Positions 33,700-46,468 are shown, numbered from the stretch's first letter. The stretch is 64,000 bases of DNA from Nectonema munidae (GCA_030549495.1 JAUIRK010001055.1:929001-993000); one strand, 5' to 3'. A program made the numbers and translations. Notes: generated from the letters alone by a model not told the origin.

Positions 33700-34045
33700 T
33701 TTTTTGTATATTTTGGCTTATAATACTTTCTTCAATCATCTTGAGTATGAAATATTTATTTAAAAAAAAATAAACGTATTATAAAAATTTTTAAAGATTA
33801 GTATGAGAGAAGGAACCAAGTTGAAAACTGATTGAAAAGAGAACATGTGATCAAAACAAATAATTAAAAAAAATATGTATCTTGACTAAATGGAAGATCT
33901 ACAATGTTCTAATGAACTAGGAAGTGGTTTAATTATATAATATTAGATGCTTCAAAAAAGATTTTGACTGTGAAAAAGAAGTTCCTCTTTTACAAATGAG
34001 AAATTTTTTTTACAAATATTTAAATCTATAGCTTATCATCTAGGA
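33700..34045 (+). repeat. tail repeat following array B (copy 1)
   Basis: Shares with 38780-39090 the blocks GAGTATGAGAGAAG, GTTCTAATGAACTA, TGCTTCAAAAAAGAT and GAAGAAGTTCCTC-type. It is therefore part of one repeat unit with array B. Confidence 0.7.
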
Positions 34046-34675
34046 TAACAATTATCATTTAACTAAGATGGGTTGGAAATTTGAAACTTTAGAATATGTC
34101 AGATTTATCAAAAATGGCACAGATGCCAATATGTGAGAATTTAGTCACTATCAAGATATTTTTAAAAATTGAATTTGTCCATCTTTTTCTTTTTGCGTCA
34201 AAGAGAGAATTTTTTAGATGAAGAACGTGGACAACTTTTTGTAATTGAACAATGAACATCACGAATGATTCATCAGAAAAAAAACCTTTGAACTGAGATT
34301 GGTTGACAAATATTCAGGCATGATAATAAAATACACGCAGATGCTTTGAGAGAGGAAAAAAGTAATTTTATCCTTATAAAAAATTTATCAAACACACATT
34401 GAAGAATATAAATTTTTAACGAAAAAAGCTACTAAGAAAGGATTATCATAGAATGAATAGCATAATTACATACTGTAAATTATAATATGACGTAGAGACT
34501 ACGAGCCGATAACGAATATGTAGCCAAAAAGATGGAGGTCCTATCGAGATATATAATTTACTGAAAAATGGAAAAATTTGAGTGAATTAAACACCTAAAG
34601 TGAGTTGATTAAATAAATTAAGAAAATAATTACCAGAGAAATACTGCAAGTAGAAGTTATTTTTATGTTTATATA
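34046..34675. other. AT-rich sequence between the two composite repeats
   Basis: No gene is recognised. A slightly GC-richer patch at 34490-34550 (CTACGAGCCGATAACGAATA) is unassigned. Confidence 0.4.
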
Positions 34676-34679
34676 TTTG

Positions 34680-35205
34680 ACATTGATTTACAGGTTTAAT
34701 CGATTTTTTGACAGGTTTTATTGATTTCATAAAAAATGAACATCACCATTAAATTCTACATACTTGAAATGTATAAAAAACTTTATAAGAATAAAAATTT
34801 TAATTTTGACATGGGCTGTCATATTTAAATTATTTTGTCAGGTTGACTAATTTTTATAAAAAAAGGAATATAACCAGTAAATACAGCCTACTTGAAAATG
34901 GGTATATGTGTGTAAAAAACTTTATATAATTAATGGGATAAGATGTTTCTTTTTGAGATAAATCAATTTTTGACAGTTTTGATTGATTTTAATAAAAAAA
35001 TGAATATCACCACTGAACTCAGAATATTTGAAAATGGGTATACATGCGTAAAAAAATTTATATAATTATTTAAATAAAAAGTTCCTTTTTGAGATGAGCT
35101 GTCAAATATAAATCAATATTTAGACAGGTTTGATTGATTTTGATAAAAAAAATGGACATAACCACTGAATTCAGCATAATTGAAATATATATGTAACATT
35201 AAAAA
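34680..35205 (+). repeat. tandem array A, second copy
   Basis: Four units share TTTGACAGG, TTTGATTGATTTT, AAATGAACATCACC-type and CATACTTGAAAT. The unit is the same as at 30589-31065. Confidence 0.65.
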
Positions 35206-36135
35206 TATTTATAAAAATTATTAATATCTGAGAAAAATAGGCACTTGAGCGGACAAATTTAGCCCAGCACTAATAGGTTTAAAATCGTGCTAGTGATGCT
35301 GAAAGCCTTAAAAGGGGTTGAAAACAAGTGCAGCAGGAATCAGACAGCTTAATTTGAATCTAATAAAATTAACTTACTTTTGGTTTTTTCAAGAGATTTA
35401 ATCATTTAATTTTTTTTACAATAATTTTGACCTTGAAAATCTTGGCCCATTTTAGAAATACCATATAGCAAAGAATTATCTTTTGTGCTCTGCTTATTGT
35501 TATGCAAATATAGCTACACAATGAAATAAACCTACAGGCACTTGAAATCTCTTGACCACGTATTTCTTCAAAGAAATTAATCTTGGCTGATGCTGTGTTT
35601 TGACGTCGAGACTGAAATGATGAATTGGCTTTGCTTTGCTACCTTGAATTGTTGCTCGACAAATAAAATCGGGGTTTCGGCATTAACTTCGCTCAAAAAT
35701 TTAACCTTCTTGCTACCATATCAGTGAAACACTTATTCTTTGATTCTACCAGTACTGCAAATATGCAACAGGATTTTGAGAGGATTCAATTTCATAGAGC
35801 AGGTTTTTAAATCCTAAAAATAGGATAAACTTTATTAAATCTTTTCAAATGACCAATAGTTTTTGAAATTTTGCTTTGTTATCCTATTTATTTGATTCTG
35901 TAATTTCGGTGCCGGTTTTTTACCCTGGTTTTCTTCCTCTAAAGAATTCAAAGGTTTTTACGGTTAGGTACTAGCGACCCGATTTTACGTGGTTAGTAAT
36001 CAAGTTATCACTAGACAATAAGTTTGTTTCCCAAATTGGGGGCGTTCGTGTTAGGATAGTATCGATCACTCAGCTGTATTTATATATTGTAACATAAATT
36101 CTTGTAAAATAATATATATAACAAGCTATGCAGTA
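35206..36135. other. unassigned sequence left of the GC-rich region
   Basis: AT-rich with no coding recognised. A block at 35910-36010 starting GTGCCGGTTTTTTACCCTGG resembles 5' ends of invertebrate LINE copies and is similar in form to the block at 39140. Confidence 0.3.
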
Positions 36136-36137
36136 AC

Positions 36138-36240
36138 AAGGGCCGGTAGGCGTTTAGTGGGATGGAAAGTCCAGGTAGACTTGGACTCAACATTCCGGGC
36201 GGGCCACGATATCCGAAAGGATGGGTGCGAACGCCACAAA
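36138..36240 (+). other. GC-rich, hairpin-forming patch
   Basis: The patch has self-complementary pieces (AGTCCA...TGGACT; ATCC-GAAA-GGAT) and a B-box-like GGTGCGAACGCC. It is flanked on the right by (TTAA)n-type simple sequence. It could be a tRNA-like SINE head or a structured RNA, but no family was recognised. Confidence 0.3.
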
Positions 36241-36585
36241 CAACTTAATTAATTAATTAATAATGTAATTTCAATTTTAATGTCTTATAAGATTGTTCAC
36301 TTGTTTTCAATAAAATTGATGGCAAATATTGTGTTGAGACTTCGAATAGTGAAAATGGCAGGTTATTTTTGAAAATTCAGAAATTTAATCCTAAAGCTTT
36401 GCATTCATTCTGTTGCTTTGCAGTTATATATAACACTCGGATTTATCCTGTACATAAAATGAATGACACAAAGAAAAGGCTAAGTTTCATTTTTCGATGA
36501 ATATCAACCCAAAAAGGATTCCTAGCATATATTCTATAATTATCACGTGTCTATAATGTAAAAAGAGTCATTATTCCATTTTACT

Positions 36586-37425
36586 CTGACAGCTTACTGG
36601 CTTCAGGAACACTAAGTACACCAATCTAGGAAGGCCTCCTAGATGGAAGGGTCTATAAGACCCTAAAGGTAGGTAAATTAACTTACTAAGTTAACCTATC
36701 CTTAACTTACGTTAAGAAGTAAGTTATGCAAGGTTTCTAGCCCTTGGACCTAGCTTAGGCAGGAGGGAAGACGGCAGGTGACTACACCACCTAGGTAGGT
36801 AAGGGGAACTGTAAGGAGAGGGTCTTGCACTAGGCAGACCTCCGGTATCAGAAGGTAGGAGAGCCTCTCTCCCTGGTAACCTAGGGCCTAGTTTGTACTC
36901 TGGACCTAGGCACTTAAGGGAGGTAAGAGACCGATCTGTCTGACTACGGTGAAAGGGGACCTTTTGCCCTTACTCTTGCTCCCTCACGATATGTCCAACT
37001 ATGGGGCTACGCCTACAGCAGGACGAGGAGGGAGGAATACGGATGGTGATGCATTATAGGTGATGTAGAATTAGGGTACTTGCGTAAGCTAGACCTCATT
37101 CGTAGGTTAACTTAGGAGTGTAGGTAAGTTAACTTACTAAGTTAACCTATCCTTAACTTACGTTAAGAAGTAAGTTATGCAAGGCTTGTATAAGGTAAAG
37201 AGGCTACCCTGTTGGTTCGCTACAGAGCTCTCCTACAGGATACCCTAGGATCTTAACTAAAACTACAGAGGCCTTCCTAGATTGGTGTACTTAGTGTTCC
37301 TGAAGCCAGTAAGCTGTCAGAGAGCTAGGACTTCTGCTATGAAGGTGGCCTAGAGAGGGTAGGGGAAGTAGGGGTACCTTAAGTTAAGGTACTTAGTGTA
37401 TTAGATTGTAAGGTAAGCCATATTT
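36586..37425. other. GC-rich island with perfect inverted and direct repeats
   Basis: Composition is near 47-50% GC against a very AT-rich background. 36596-36647 and 37269-37320 are exact 52-bp inverted repeats. 36669-36733 and 37120-37184 are 65-bp direct repeats with one difference. A GTACCTTAAGTTAAGGTAC palindrome lies near 37374. Both strands are full of stop codons, so no protein is apparent. The origin is unknown. Confidence 0.8.
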
Positions 37426-37429
37426 GAGT

Positions 37430-37795
37430 GACTTAGAAGATTTATTCTTCTCTATCATCTCCTTTTTATCATTGACGGGGTGGGGGCATTTTAGTCTTCA
37501 AACTTAGTGACTTTTGTTAAAATCGCTAACTGTATGGATTGAGCCTCTCATGTAAAAAATTCTCAAGTACAGTTTTTTAACAAAATTTTGATAATATAAT
37601 GTCTCTATATGACTTATAACTTGGTGTTTGCATTAGACACACCCTTGAAAATTTATAATCATATATATATTGGAACACATAATACTTATATATACATATT
37701 TTTCCCACAAATATGGCACCTTTATAGCAAATATTATAAAAAAAAATTTGATTGATGATAAAATTACTTACGAAAAATTTTAAATGAAATTAATA
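37430..37795. other. AT-rich sequence
   Basis: No gene or repeat was recognised other than short AT-rich simple sequence. Confidence 0.4.
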
Positions 37796-37799
37796 TTTT

Positions 37800-38770
37800 T
37801 CACTTCAAATCTACCATGCTGATTCCATTTCCCGACTCAGCCTTCCCAATTATGATGTGCAAATTTGTGAAAGTGTCACTCAAATTTAAGGTTAACGCCT
37901 GAAAATTGTGTCTAAAATGTTATACAAATTTTAAATAAAATATGAATCTTTATACTGATAATGGTGACTTCATTTCCATACTCAATTTTTGCAATTTGTA
38001 TTTCAAAAAGTCTCAAAGTGTCAATCAATTTTGACGTTTACATCTTAAATTGTGTCTCCAGAGAACATTTTTTAAATTATATTTTTTTAAATAAATCGAA
38101 CATTCTGATTTTAATTCTGAACTCACATTTCGCAATTAGAGTGTAAAAGAGACCATCATGTTTGTGTTTGAAGGCTAGAAATTAGTTCCTAGAATATTAT
38201 TTGTATTTTTAATTCTTCTTAATTAGGGTATGAAAATGTAAATTAATTTACTGGTATCGCCTGAAAATATCCTTCAAAAGCATTTTTTTCAAATTTTAAG
38301 TAAACTAATTTTTATACTAAATTGACGATGCTTATTCCATTTTTTGCTTCAGTTTTGATCATTTGTAGCAAAAAATGTGTCAAAGTGCAAATAGAATTAG
38401 TGATATATGCCTGAAAATGATCTCAAAATATACTTTGATATTTTTAAGCGAATATATTTTTCATTATGATGCTCTGTCCATTTCCGGCGGTGTAAGAATG
38501 CGTAAAATTATCTATCAAGTTTTTACATTTTGGAAAAATCATATTCTACAGTTTTTGATTGAAAATCATTCATCAAAATTTCATTGAGGACAAAATTTAC
38601 ACTAAAAATGTCCTTCAAATTTAAAATAATTTTTAATACAATATCATGTATGTTTTTAATTTCAGTACTTCTTGTTGGCCATTACAATGTAAAAATGGGT
38701 GAAAGTGTACATTGAATTGGTAAAAAACAGTTTCTTCCAAAAAATAATTTTTTCAAGTTTTTTTTCATTA
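37800..38770 (+). repeat. tandem array B, second copy
   Basis: About six diverged units carry the same landmarks as 32965-33690 (GTGTCAATCAATTTTGACG, CGCCTGAAAAT, TTTTAAATAAAATATGAATC). Confidence 0.7.
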
Positions 38771-38779
38771 TTTATGGTT

Positions 38780-39090
38780 TATATAGTACACATATATGAG
38801 TATGAGAGAAGTAAGGGACCTGGAGGCACATTGAAATAAGAACGCGTTTAGTATCTCATTTAATAAAATGTGTAATAGGCCATACTTTACATTTTCAATA
38901 TAGTAGTCCTTTAATTAGATATACAGTTTTAAGAAAAAAGTATGTAACTTGTCTACCATACAAGATATACTGTTTTCTAATGAACTAATAATCTAGTATT
39001 GAGTGCTTCAAAAAAGATATTTAACGGGAAGAAGAAGTTCCTCCCTTGCCAATTATAAATATTTGAAACTTTATCTTATAAGCTAATAAT
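38780..39090 (+). repeat. tail repeat following array B (copy 2)
   Basis: Homologous to 33700-34045 over most of its length. Confidence 0.7.
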
Positions 39091-39124
39091 TCAAACATCA
39101 ATTCAACCCAGCCATTGAGTTTCT

Positions 39125-39900
39125 CATTTTGAATCTCAGTGCCGGTTCCAAGCTCGGATAAATGGGGAGGGTTGGCGTCAAGAAGGGCATCCGACCATGA
39201 AAATTTTTTGCCAAAACCAAAAGATGAGTCTCAATAAAATTTCTCAAGCAAAGGCTAGGACGTATCCCGTAGACGACGTACAAAGGCCTCGCACTGTGAA
39301 AATACGGGGGCTACCGCAACGAGCGTGCACGGCTAGAAGCAAGCTCAAAGTGGTCTCAGAGTAGGAAGAATGAACCCCGACGCTATGAAAGACGAGGTAG
39401 AGAAGTGGTGGAATTGGTGATGATGAGATTACATATATTGTGTACAAAGAGCTTTAAAAGGATAGAAATTGTACTAGAGTAGCGCAACACCACAAGGAAG
39501 AAATGGAAGTGGGATAATACTCTCACCCACCATGAAAGAAAATCTTATAAGTGTTACTAGAGAAGGAGATAGGATGATGATAATCAAGTTGATGTATGGG
39601 AGAAATTCGTTACACCTGATAAGTGCATATGCCCCGCAACCTGGGGATATTTATAAGGAGGCTTTTTGGAGAAAGTTAGAAATGCTAATAGCGAGTATTC
39701 CTGCAGAAGAATCTTGGCCATATCGGTCAAAATAGCAAAGACATCGAAGAATACATGGAGGTCATGGATATGGGGAAAGAGTGATAGAAGTCGCTACTGC
39801 AATGGATTTAATGATTGCAAAGACATTTTTAAGTGTTGAAACAATGTAATTTTCATAAAGAGCGAAATTATAAAAACGAGCTACTTACGACCATTTGGTT
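39125..39900 (+). pseudogene. RTE-type LINE 5' fragment (endonuclease)
   Basis: 39135-39200 carries the CAGTGCCGGTTCCAAGCTCG / GGGTTGGCGTCAAGAAGGGC block common at 5' ends of invertebrate RTE-like LINEs. The APE endonuclease then reads MKENLISVTREGDRMMIIKL, NSLHLISAYAPQPGDIYKEA (39532-39720) and, after a frame change, a HGGHGYGERVIEVATAMDL block. Stops and frame changes occur, and there is no reverse transcriptase, so it is a truncated dead copy. Confidence 0.75.
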
Positions 39901-40235
39901 TAGCCTGTGTTATTTTTAAAAGAGCGAAAGTGATTAGAGAGGGCAATAAAAGTAGGAAGTATTGACCCGGTTAATTGCTTGAACATTTTTCCACAAAAAA
40001 CAGATGCTTTTATATAATGTATTTTTATAAACGTTTTATATCTTTTTTTATGTGTTTAGACTTAAATCTTGACTTCTTGCAATTCACGTTGCCACTGAAA
40101 CGACATATAACCTCCAACTCCGTTGGCAAAAAAACTAAGCTTTAATATGTTAAAACAAGGATAGGAAAAATCACTGTTGCTCCTCAATTAGGGATCAATA
40201 AAAGAATGAATCGATCGATTTGAGGTTGTAAGAAA

Positions 40236-40385
40236 GTGATTAGAGAAAGTGCTGCTACATGTTTGAGTCAGCTTGCCAAAACAAGCAAAGCAGTCAGAGT
40301 CCTTCGGGGAGGGATTCATGGAGTTGAGGAGGGGATCGGTTCTGGACACTTATTCTCCGAACAAAACGGACGGAAGGTAAAATTC
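40236..40385 (+). other. candidate exon ending at a good donor
   Basis: An open frame (AKTSKAVRVLRGGIHGVEEG, then IGSGHLFSEQNGRK) of higher GC ends exactly at AAG|GTAAAA. The next good acceptor (GTCTCCTCCAG at about 40640) would continue it in phase to NKMLFFGICNALYVSIPSIN and a stop. The protein is not recognised. It could be host coding, 5' UTR or chance. Confidence 0.25.
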
Positions 40386-40607
40386 ACAAACATATTATTT
40401 TCAAAATTATTGAGATATGAACTTTAAATGAAATTAAAATTTTCAAGCTACATTTTAATAAATATAAAATTGTTTTAATAAATTAATACTTTAACGAACG
40501 ATTATTATTAAATCTTCAATTGTTTCTGGATGCAAATTCCTTCTTTTATTGGTAATAAAATTTAATCTAGCTGGTATTGAAATATTTTTTTACCAAACTA
40601 CATAAAA

Positions 40608-40922
40608 ATGATAAATTCTCTTCCTACTGTCTCCTCCAGAACAAGATGTTATTTTTTGGCATCTGTAATGCTTTATATGTGTCGATTCCTTCAATTAATT
40701 TTGATTGGCGATGAGAATGTTTGTGTTTTTAATTGTCTAAAAGATTTTTTAGTCTTTGATGAACTGATTCATACAATCACAATGGTAAAAAAGTTTTCCA
40801 GTGATCACACAGTTATCATAAAATTTCCATTAAATTACAATACCAAAACAAAAAGGAAAAGTGATAAACAAGGCAATAGCAATGCCTACGGAAAATTTTG
40901 GGGAAAACAGTGCGTGATATAA
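40608..40922 (+). other. unassigned open frame of 104 codons
   Basis: The frame contains GDENVCVFNCLKDFLVFDEL and then TITMVKKFSSDHTVIIKFPL. The SDHTVI piece is reminiscent of the last motif of APE-type LINE endonucleases, and a LINE fragment lies 700 bp upstream. There is no other support. A strong splice acceptor at about 40640 and GTAAAA at 40784 give an alternative exon reading. Confidence 0.3.
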
Positions 40923-40929
40923 GTTAGGT

Positions 40930-42600
40930 TAAAAAGGAATCAGTTTTATCCTTCTTGATTTCTGTCAGAAGAGTAAACCTCCTCTCTATTTCAAATGATC
41001 ATATGTTAGGATTTCTCTGAATTTTATGACCTTTTTTTGAAGAAAAAATTTTTGACAGAAAAATTGGAAGAATTCTGACTTTTGACAGTGTTATCACTTT
41101 AGAAAAATAAAATAAACAAAAGAGGATGCCATTAATGAGTTTGTGATTTTTAAGGTAAAAATATTTCTAAACATTCAAATCTAGTCTATTTTTCAAAAAA
41201 TTGGGGTATATCGGAACCGATTCACCTCGGAAAAGTTGTGTTTACTCTACTTTAAAAATGTTTTTTGAAAAGTAAGCTTCTCTCTTCAAATATTTTGATA
41301 TTGATGAGACCATGCTTCCTTAATTCAGAGGATATAGTTGTAGAATAAAGCAACTAGCTAGGAACAAGTCCATACATTTTGGATACAAGATTATTATTCT
41401 TTGATATTTGATTGTCGTTATTTAAAAAATTTTTAAAGTTTAACACGCAATAATGAAGACTAAATTTTATTCAATAAAATTTTAAGATTGCGGGCAGTGC
41501 CGTATTCAGCGGTGATCTTTTATATTTGTTTAAAATAGTTATTTTTGTAGATAGAAATAAATTAGAAATTCAATGGGATACGAATGATCTTTTAAAAGTC
41601 CAACTTCATTTATAAAAACCATCTAGTTATGATGATTTTATACCCCTCCTAAAATTTTTAAAGCCTCCCCCTATAATAATTTCATGAATACACTACTTTT
41701 GGGATCAAATGCTCTTTTAAGTCTGTTAGATCAAAATTGTCTTCGCAAGCAATTGTTTATGGACAAATATTTTGCTTCTTCAAGACTAATCGATGAAATG
41801 AATAAAAAAAAAGAAATTAACTGGGGTGATAAGAATAGACAGAATCCAAAAATGTGCGATTGAAAAAAAAATTCAGAAAGAGGATATTTTAATTCAAAAG
41901 TAAATAGTGCTTCCATCTTTCTTCGGAAGATAGTGTGATCCTTTAAGAAAAACAAAACAATGGAATGTTGTTTTAAAAAGAAAAAATTTAAGTTTCAATT
42001 CCTAACTCTTTCTACTTATATAACAAAACATGGGGTCTACAGATTTGATGAATTTTATTTGCCATACCAACAATAATCAAGTCTAAGAAAGGGAACTTTC
42101 CTGTCGCGATTTTCCTATTGCAAGCTCCCATTTGAAATACCTTAATTTAAAAAGTTTTGCAGACTTCACCAAATAAGTTGCTACGGTATGGAGTTGTCAA
42201 TCAAAAAATTTGCGCAAAAAGACAGTGTTAAGAATTTAAACAAATTAAGAATTTTAAACAAAACCTGGATATGATGATCAACACCATGTTTTAGAGAGAG
42301 AAATTGAACTAGATGTGGATAAGGAGGGTGCGATTGTTGCCCTAATGTGTTCTTAGTAAAGAAATTTTCCACCTCCCTTGCCCAATAAGCTTAAATTGTT
42401 TCCATCAAGTTTTTTTCGAATGAATTATTTAAATGTATTTGGGGAATAAATTTCCACAAAATTGATATATCTTCAGATAACATTTTTTAAAATTTACATA
42501 AATCTTAAGAATGTGCCCTCCTGCTCATCCATTGGCGAAAACAGATTCTAGGAGTGGGAAATAATGGAAATTTTATTAATTTTTATATTTCATTTATATA
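40930..42600. other. AT-rich intergenic sequence
   Basis: No gene was seen. A transposon-end-like block occurs at about 41490-41510 (GCAGTGCCGTATTCAGCGG), with a possible opposite end near 41640-41690. The rest is low complexity. Confidence 0.35.
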
Positions 42601-42609
42601 AATGTTTGG

Positions 42610-43495
42610 TTGTGAGAAGAGATGTATTGGGTGTGAATTTTTTACATTCGCGGATGCGGATATTAGATTTGACATCCTAGCGAATGAGGATATCCAAAAT
42701 AAATGTTATGCGGATGCGGATATAAAATATTTTTAAAAATTATAGGTTTTATATTTTACAGTATCTTACCATTTTAATCCCTTTTTTACATTTTTTACTG
42801 TTTTTTAATCCACCAATGTAAAAAAATCGAAATGAGAATAATTAGAAAGATTTATTTAAAATAATCATAATTAATTACCTGTAAATTTTTTTTAAGAAAT
42901 AACAATTTTCTCATTTTTCCACTAGTAATCTCTTTCTTTTGGCTGTATAAATATTTACGGCGCTGCTAAAGAGCTACTCGGTTTGAACAGTGCCAGAAGG
43001 ACAGGTAAGGTAATGTTACATGCAATTTTTGATAAAAATGAAAATTCTTCTTTTTTAGTTTTCCACCAATCTAAGGAATTATATGAATCAATTCTTTTTT
43101 TCTTTTTGATACTTCGCTATTTCTTCATTAAAAGCTTCATTATCTTCATTTTCTTTTTTGTTTTCTTCTTCATTACTAGAATTTAGATAGAGTCCATAGC
43201 TTGATTCAAAGAGGTAAAAATTTCATTAGCACTTTTCATTTTTGCAGCTTTTTACTTCTATGCTACTATTATCAATCTTATCCTCATCATATAAATTCAA
43301 AAGGAAAGTTTTTACTTTATTTCTTGTTTCAAAATTGGTGAACAATTTAATTTGAATCTCGGATCGAAAAAAGTAGCTATAATTTAAAAATGAGAAAAGT
43401 CGCTATGATGTAAATATTTTAAATTGCGGATGTTAACATAAAAAAATTCGCGGATGATGATGTAAGCGGATGATCTGCATATATCTCTAGTTGTG
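42610..43495 (-). mobile_element. hAT transposon remnant
   Basis: The minus strand at about 43010-42885 encodes the hAT dimerisation signature: CPSGTVQTE, LFSSAVNIYTAKRKRLLVEK. Both flanks carry GCGGATGCGGATAT-type repeats (42650-42725 and 43430-43475), which probably belong to the element ends. The rest of the transposase is missing or unreadable. Confidence 0.65.
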
Positions 43496-43499
43496 AGTC

Positions 43500-46080
43500 G
43501 TTTTTCAATCGTGATTGGCACTCATAATTCAACTTGTTAGAATATTATATGTTATTAAAAAAACACAGGAATCAGTTCATATAAATCAAATTACATAAAA
43601 ATCTTTAAAGAAGAGAGGAGAAAAAAATGTTGCTTTTGGAGCGTTGTTATTTTCTATTATTACTTTGTATAGATATTTTAAAAATACGTATTTCAGGGAC
43701 TCACATTTAATGCGGGAAAAGTTATGCTTTTTTTTAAACATAAATGAATTTTTTTGCATTATTATATTGATCAAAAGGGCCAAAATTTTTTGCAAAGTTT
43801 GCTCTTTTGTACACACACCTTTGACGTACGTCTAAAATCTTTTCTGATCTCCGATCATACATTTCGTGTTTTTTTCATTCATTATCCCTAACAAATTCAC
43901 CATTTCATTCTATTCAAAAATAAAACAACCTTTTGCGTCCATCTGAGATTCGATTAAAATAAACGAGCTTTCCATTGCCACTAATCATGTATTTCCGAAA
44001 ATATCACTTTTATTTGGTTTTGCTTTTTTAAATACACGTGTTTTCTACTACCTCACAATGCGCATGAAAATCTTTATTATTCCTCATATTAAATATATGA
44101 ACATAGTTTGGGGCTCAAGCAATATAACCTTATTAAACAAAGTCAGTTACCTTAAAAAAGATTTTTTATTTATTTTCAAATGTTCTTATAGTTAACGTGA
44201 TTTAGAAATCTCTGCTCACTGAGGGAACAAATCAGCATCACTTACTAATTAGAAGATTAGTAAACTTAGTTTTTGGATCAGTAAACGATGACTACACTAA
44301 CTTAATTTACTTTCTTCAATGTTTGAGGATGTGAATTAATTACAAACACCTTATGCACTCATGAAGATACAGATAACGCCTCATTCCAAGTATGCAAAGA
44401 GAAATTAACATGCTGTTAAAGGTAAAGGATACATATTTTTAAATAATGAATTTGCATTATATATTCTTTCAATGTTATTTTTGGAGATATCATTACAACA
44501 AAACCTTAAAAAACTTTAAAGAAGTATTATGAGTATTGTCCATTTATTCAATAAGTGTGTTTCATAACTTTTAAAACAAATTATTTATTTTAATTTTCCA
44601 ATTTGAATTGTCGTAACTTCACGGAATTCTTTATTAGATTAATTATGATAAAGTTGACTGCTGTAGTAATTCTAGGGCCATTAATGCAAAAGTATTTTCT
44701 AGTTATTTGAACTAGTTTTTTATCTTTCAAGTTTATTTGAAAATACTTACATTTTAATAATTGATTTAGCAAAGGGTCAAAACTATGATTAATCGTTGGG
44801 CTTATCTTTTTGCTATTTTGCTGCCAGATGCTTTCAAAGGATAGAATACTATACTTTGCTAATTCAGCAGTGAATTTTTGGAGAAGAGCCTTTACTGATT
44901 AGTGAGTATGCGTTGGGAAATTTCACTAATTCATTAGTGAAAATTAGGGCAAGATCATTTACTTATTTAATTTGTAAGTCTAATTACTTTTTTTCTTCGT
45001 GCTAGATGGAAACCAGCGTTACTTCAAAAATAAAATTACAAAATTTGGTCGGTTTTCTTACCTGCGTAAAATAATATTAAAACTGAAATCAAACGAACAT
45101 TAGAATGCACAAAGTAATCAACGAACCTTGTTTTATATATCGTTGGAAGTTTATTCTGTAGCTAGATAGGAAGTGCTTCAAAGTTTGTGCAATGTTTTTA
45201 AAATGATGAATAGAGTAATAGCGTGGGAAAGTGAAAAATGAATTTTTAATATGTGATGTCACTTTAAAAGACTCTCATTTCAAGACTAGACGTGCAAATG
45301 ATTTTCGCTTCTTGCTGTTGTCATGCCCAAGTTTAGATGAATACTTTCTCATTCAAACTTCTTTAACAAAATTCATTTTATATTATGGTCGCTTATATAC
45401 CTTTGTCAGTTCATAGTCTCTAAATAAAAAAATTAAAAATCTCCAAAGCAAAAATTTTTTACTTTTAATGTCTAGACGTTACTTAATTAATTATTATTAT
45501 CGTTAAAAATGGATTCCCGCTTTGAATCTTCGGGGAACTATCTACTTTATCCTCAGTATACAATAAAACTAAAAATGTTCATTATTTATATACATTAAAT
45601 TTGTATATTTAGAAAATTCATACTTTGATTACCTTCTTTCATAACCAAATTTCGTGATACTGTGGTGAACACTTAAAAGTTTTAAATTTTAAGTAAATTC
45701 TTTGTCCAGCAAATCCCTTCTTTATGTCAACAAATGTAAAATAAAATTTTAAATATTTAATATTAATGACTTTAAATAATTTTCAGTGATTTTCTTGGAA
45801 AAGTTCTGTACTCCTTCTGATCAGAACATGCTAATCCTTCATACTTAATAAAAGATTAAGAATTCATCTAAAGTAAAAATGTGTATTAGAGAAATTATGT
45901 GTTCACTAGTTTTATGTAAGCAATACATGTTCTTTTTGAACTAGGTTTGTGGGAGTAGTAATCATTTTTTCGTCTTTTTCTTTCCATATTTGAATCATGT
46001 CATTTTTCACTATGATGTTTATACTTTTTCTTTTTATAGCAAAACAATCGATCATTTTTGTTTGATTTTATGTTCAGAGA
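43500..46080. other. AT-rich intergenic sequence
   Basis: No gene, RNA or clear repeat was recognised. TTAGTAAA / CACTAATTCATTAGTG short palindromes occur at 44240-44945. Confidence 0.4.
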
Positions 46081-46468
46081 AATTTTTAATATGTATCACA
46101 TATGATGAGCTGGTCACCAACGATATGTAGCTTAAGTTTCAGATCAAATAAACTCTTTTTTGCCAATTATTTCATTCTATTCGCGTGAATTATTGAAATA
46201 AATAAAAATTTAAACTTATACTCAATCTTTTAAAGCTTAATAGATAAAAAATATTTTTAAAAGCTTTTTTAATGCTTCCCAGTCATCACATATTTTATTC
46301 AAGCTGAATAAATTCCTATATAGTAAATAAAAATGATTGATATTCATGACTCCCATTAAAAAAGTGGAGATTTTAGTTTTATAGATTTGCAGATGGAGAA
46401 AGCAGTTTTGACAAATCCTTTATTACAAAGCTCTGTCTACGTGCCTGACTCAAAAGGTATAGGCATAC

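Noticed and set aside
36138-36240. Hammerhead or HDV-like ribozyme
   Set aside because: The CUGANGA and GAAA core of a hammerhead is absent and no HDV-like nested pairing could be drawn by eye.
36586-37425. Mitochondrial insertion or rRNA gene
   Set aside because: No mitochondrial protein reads in any frame under the standard or invertebrate mitochondrial code as far as I could translate, and no rRNA landmark was seen. Left as unknown origin.
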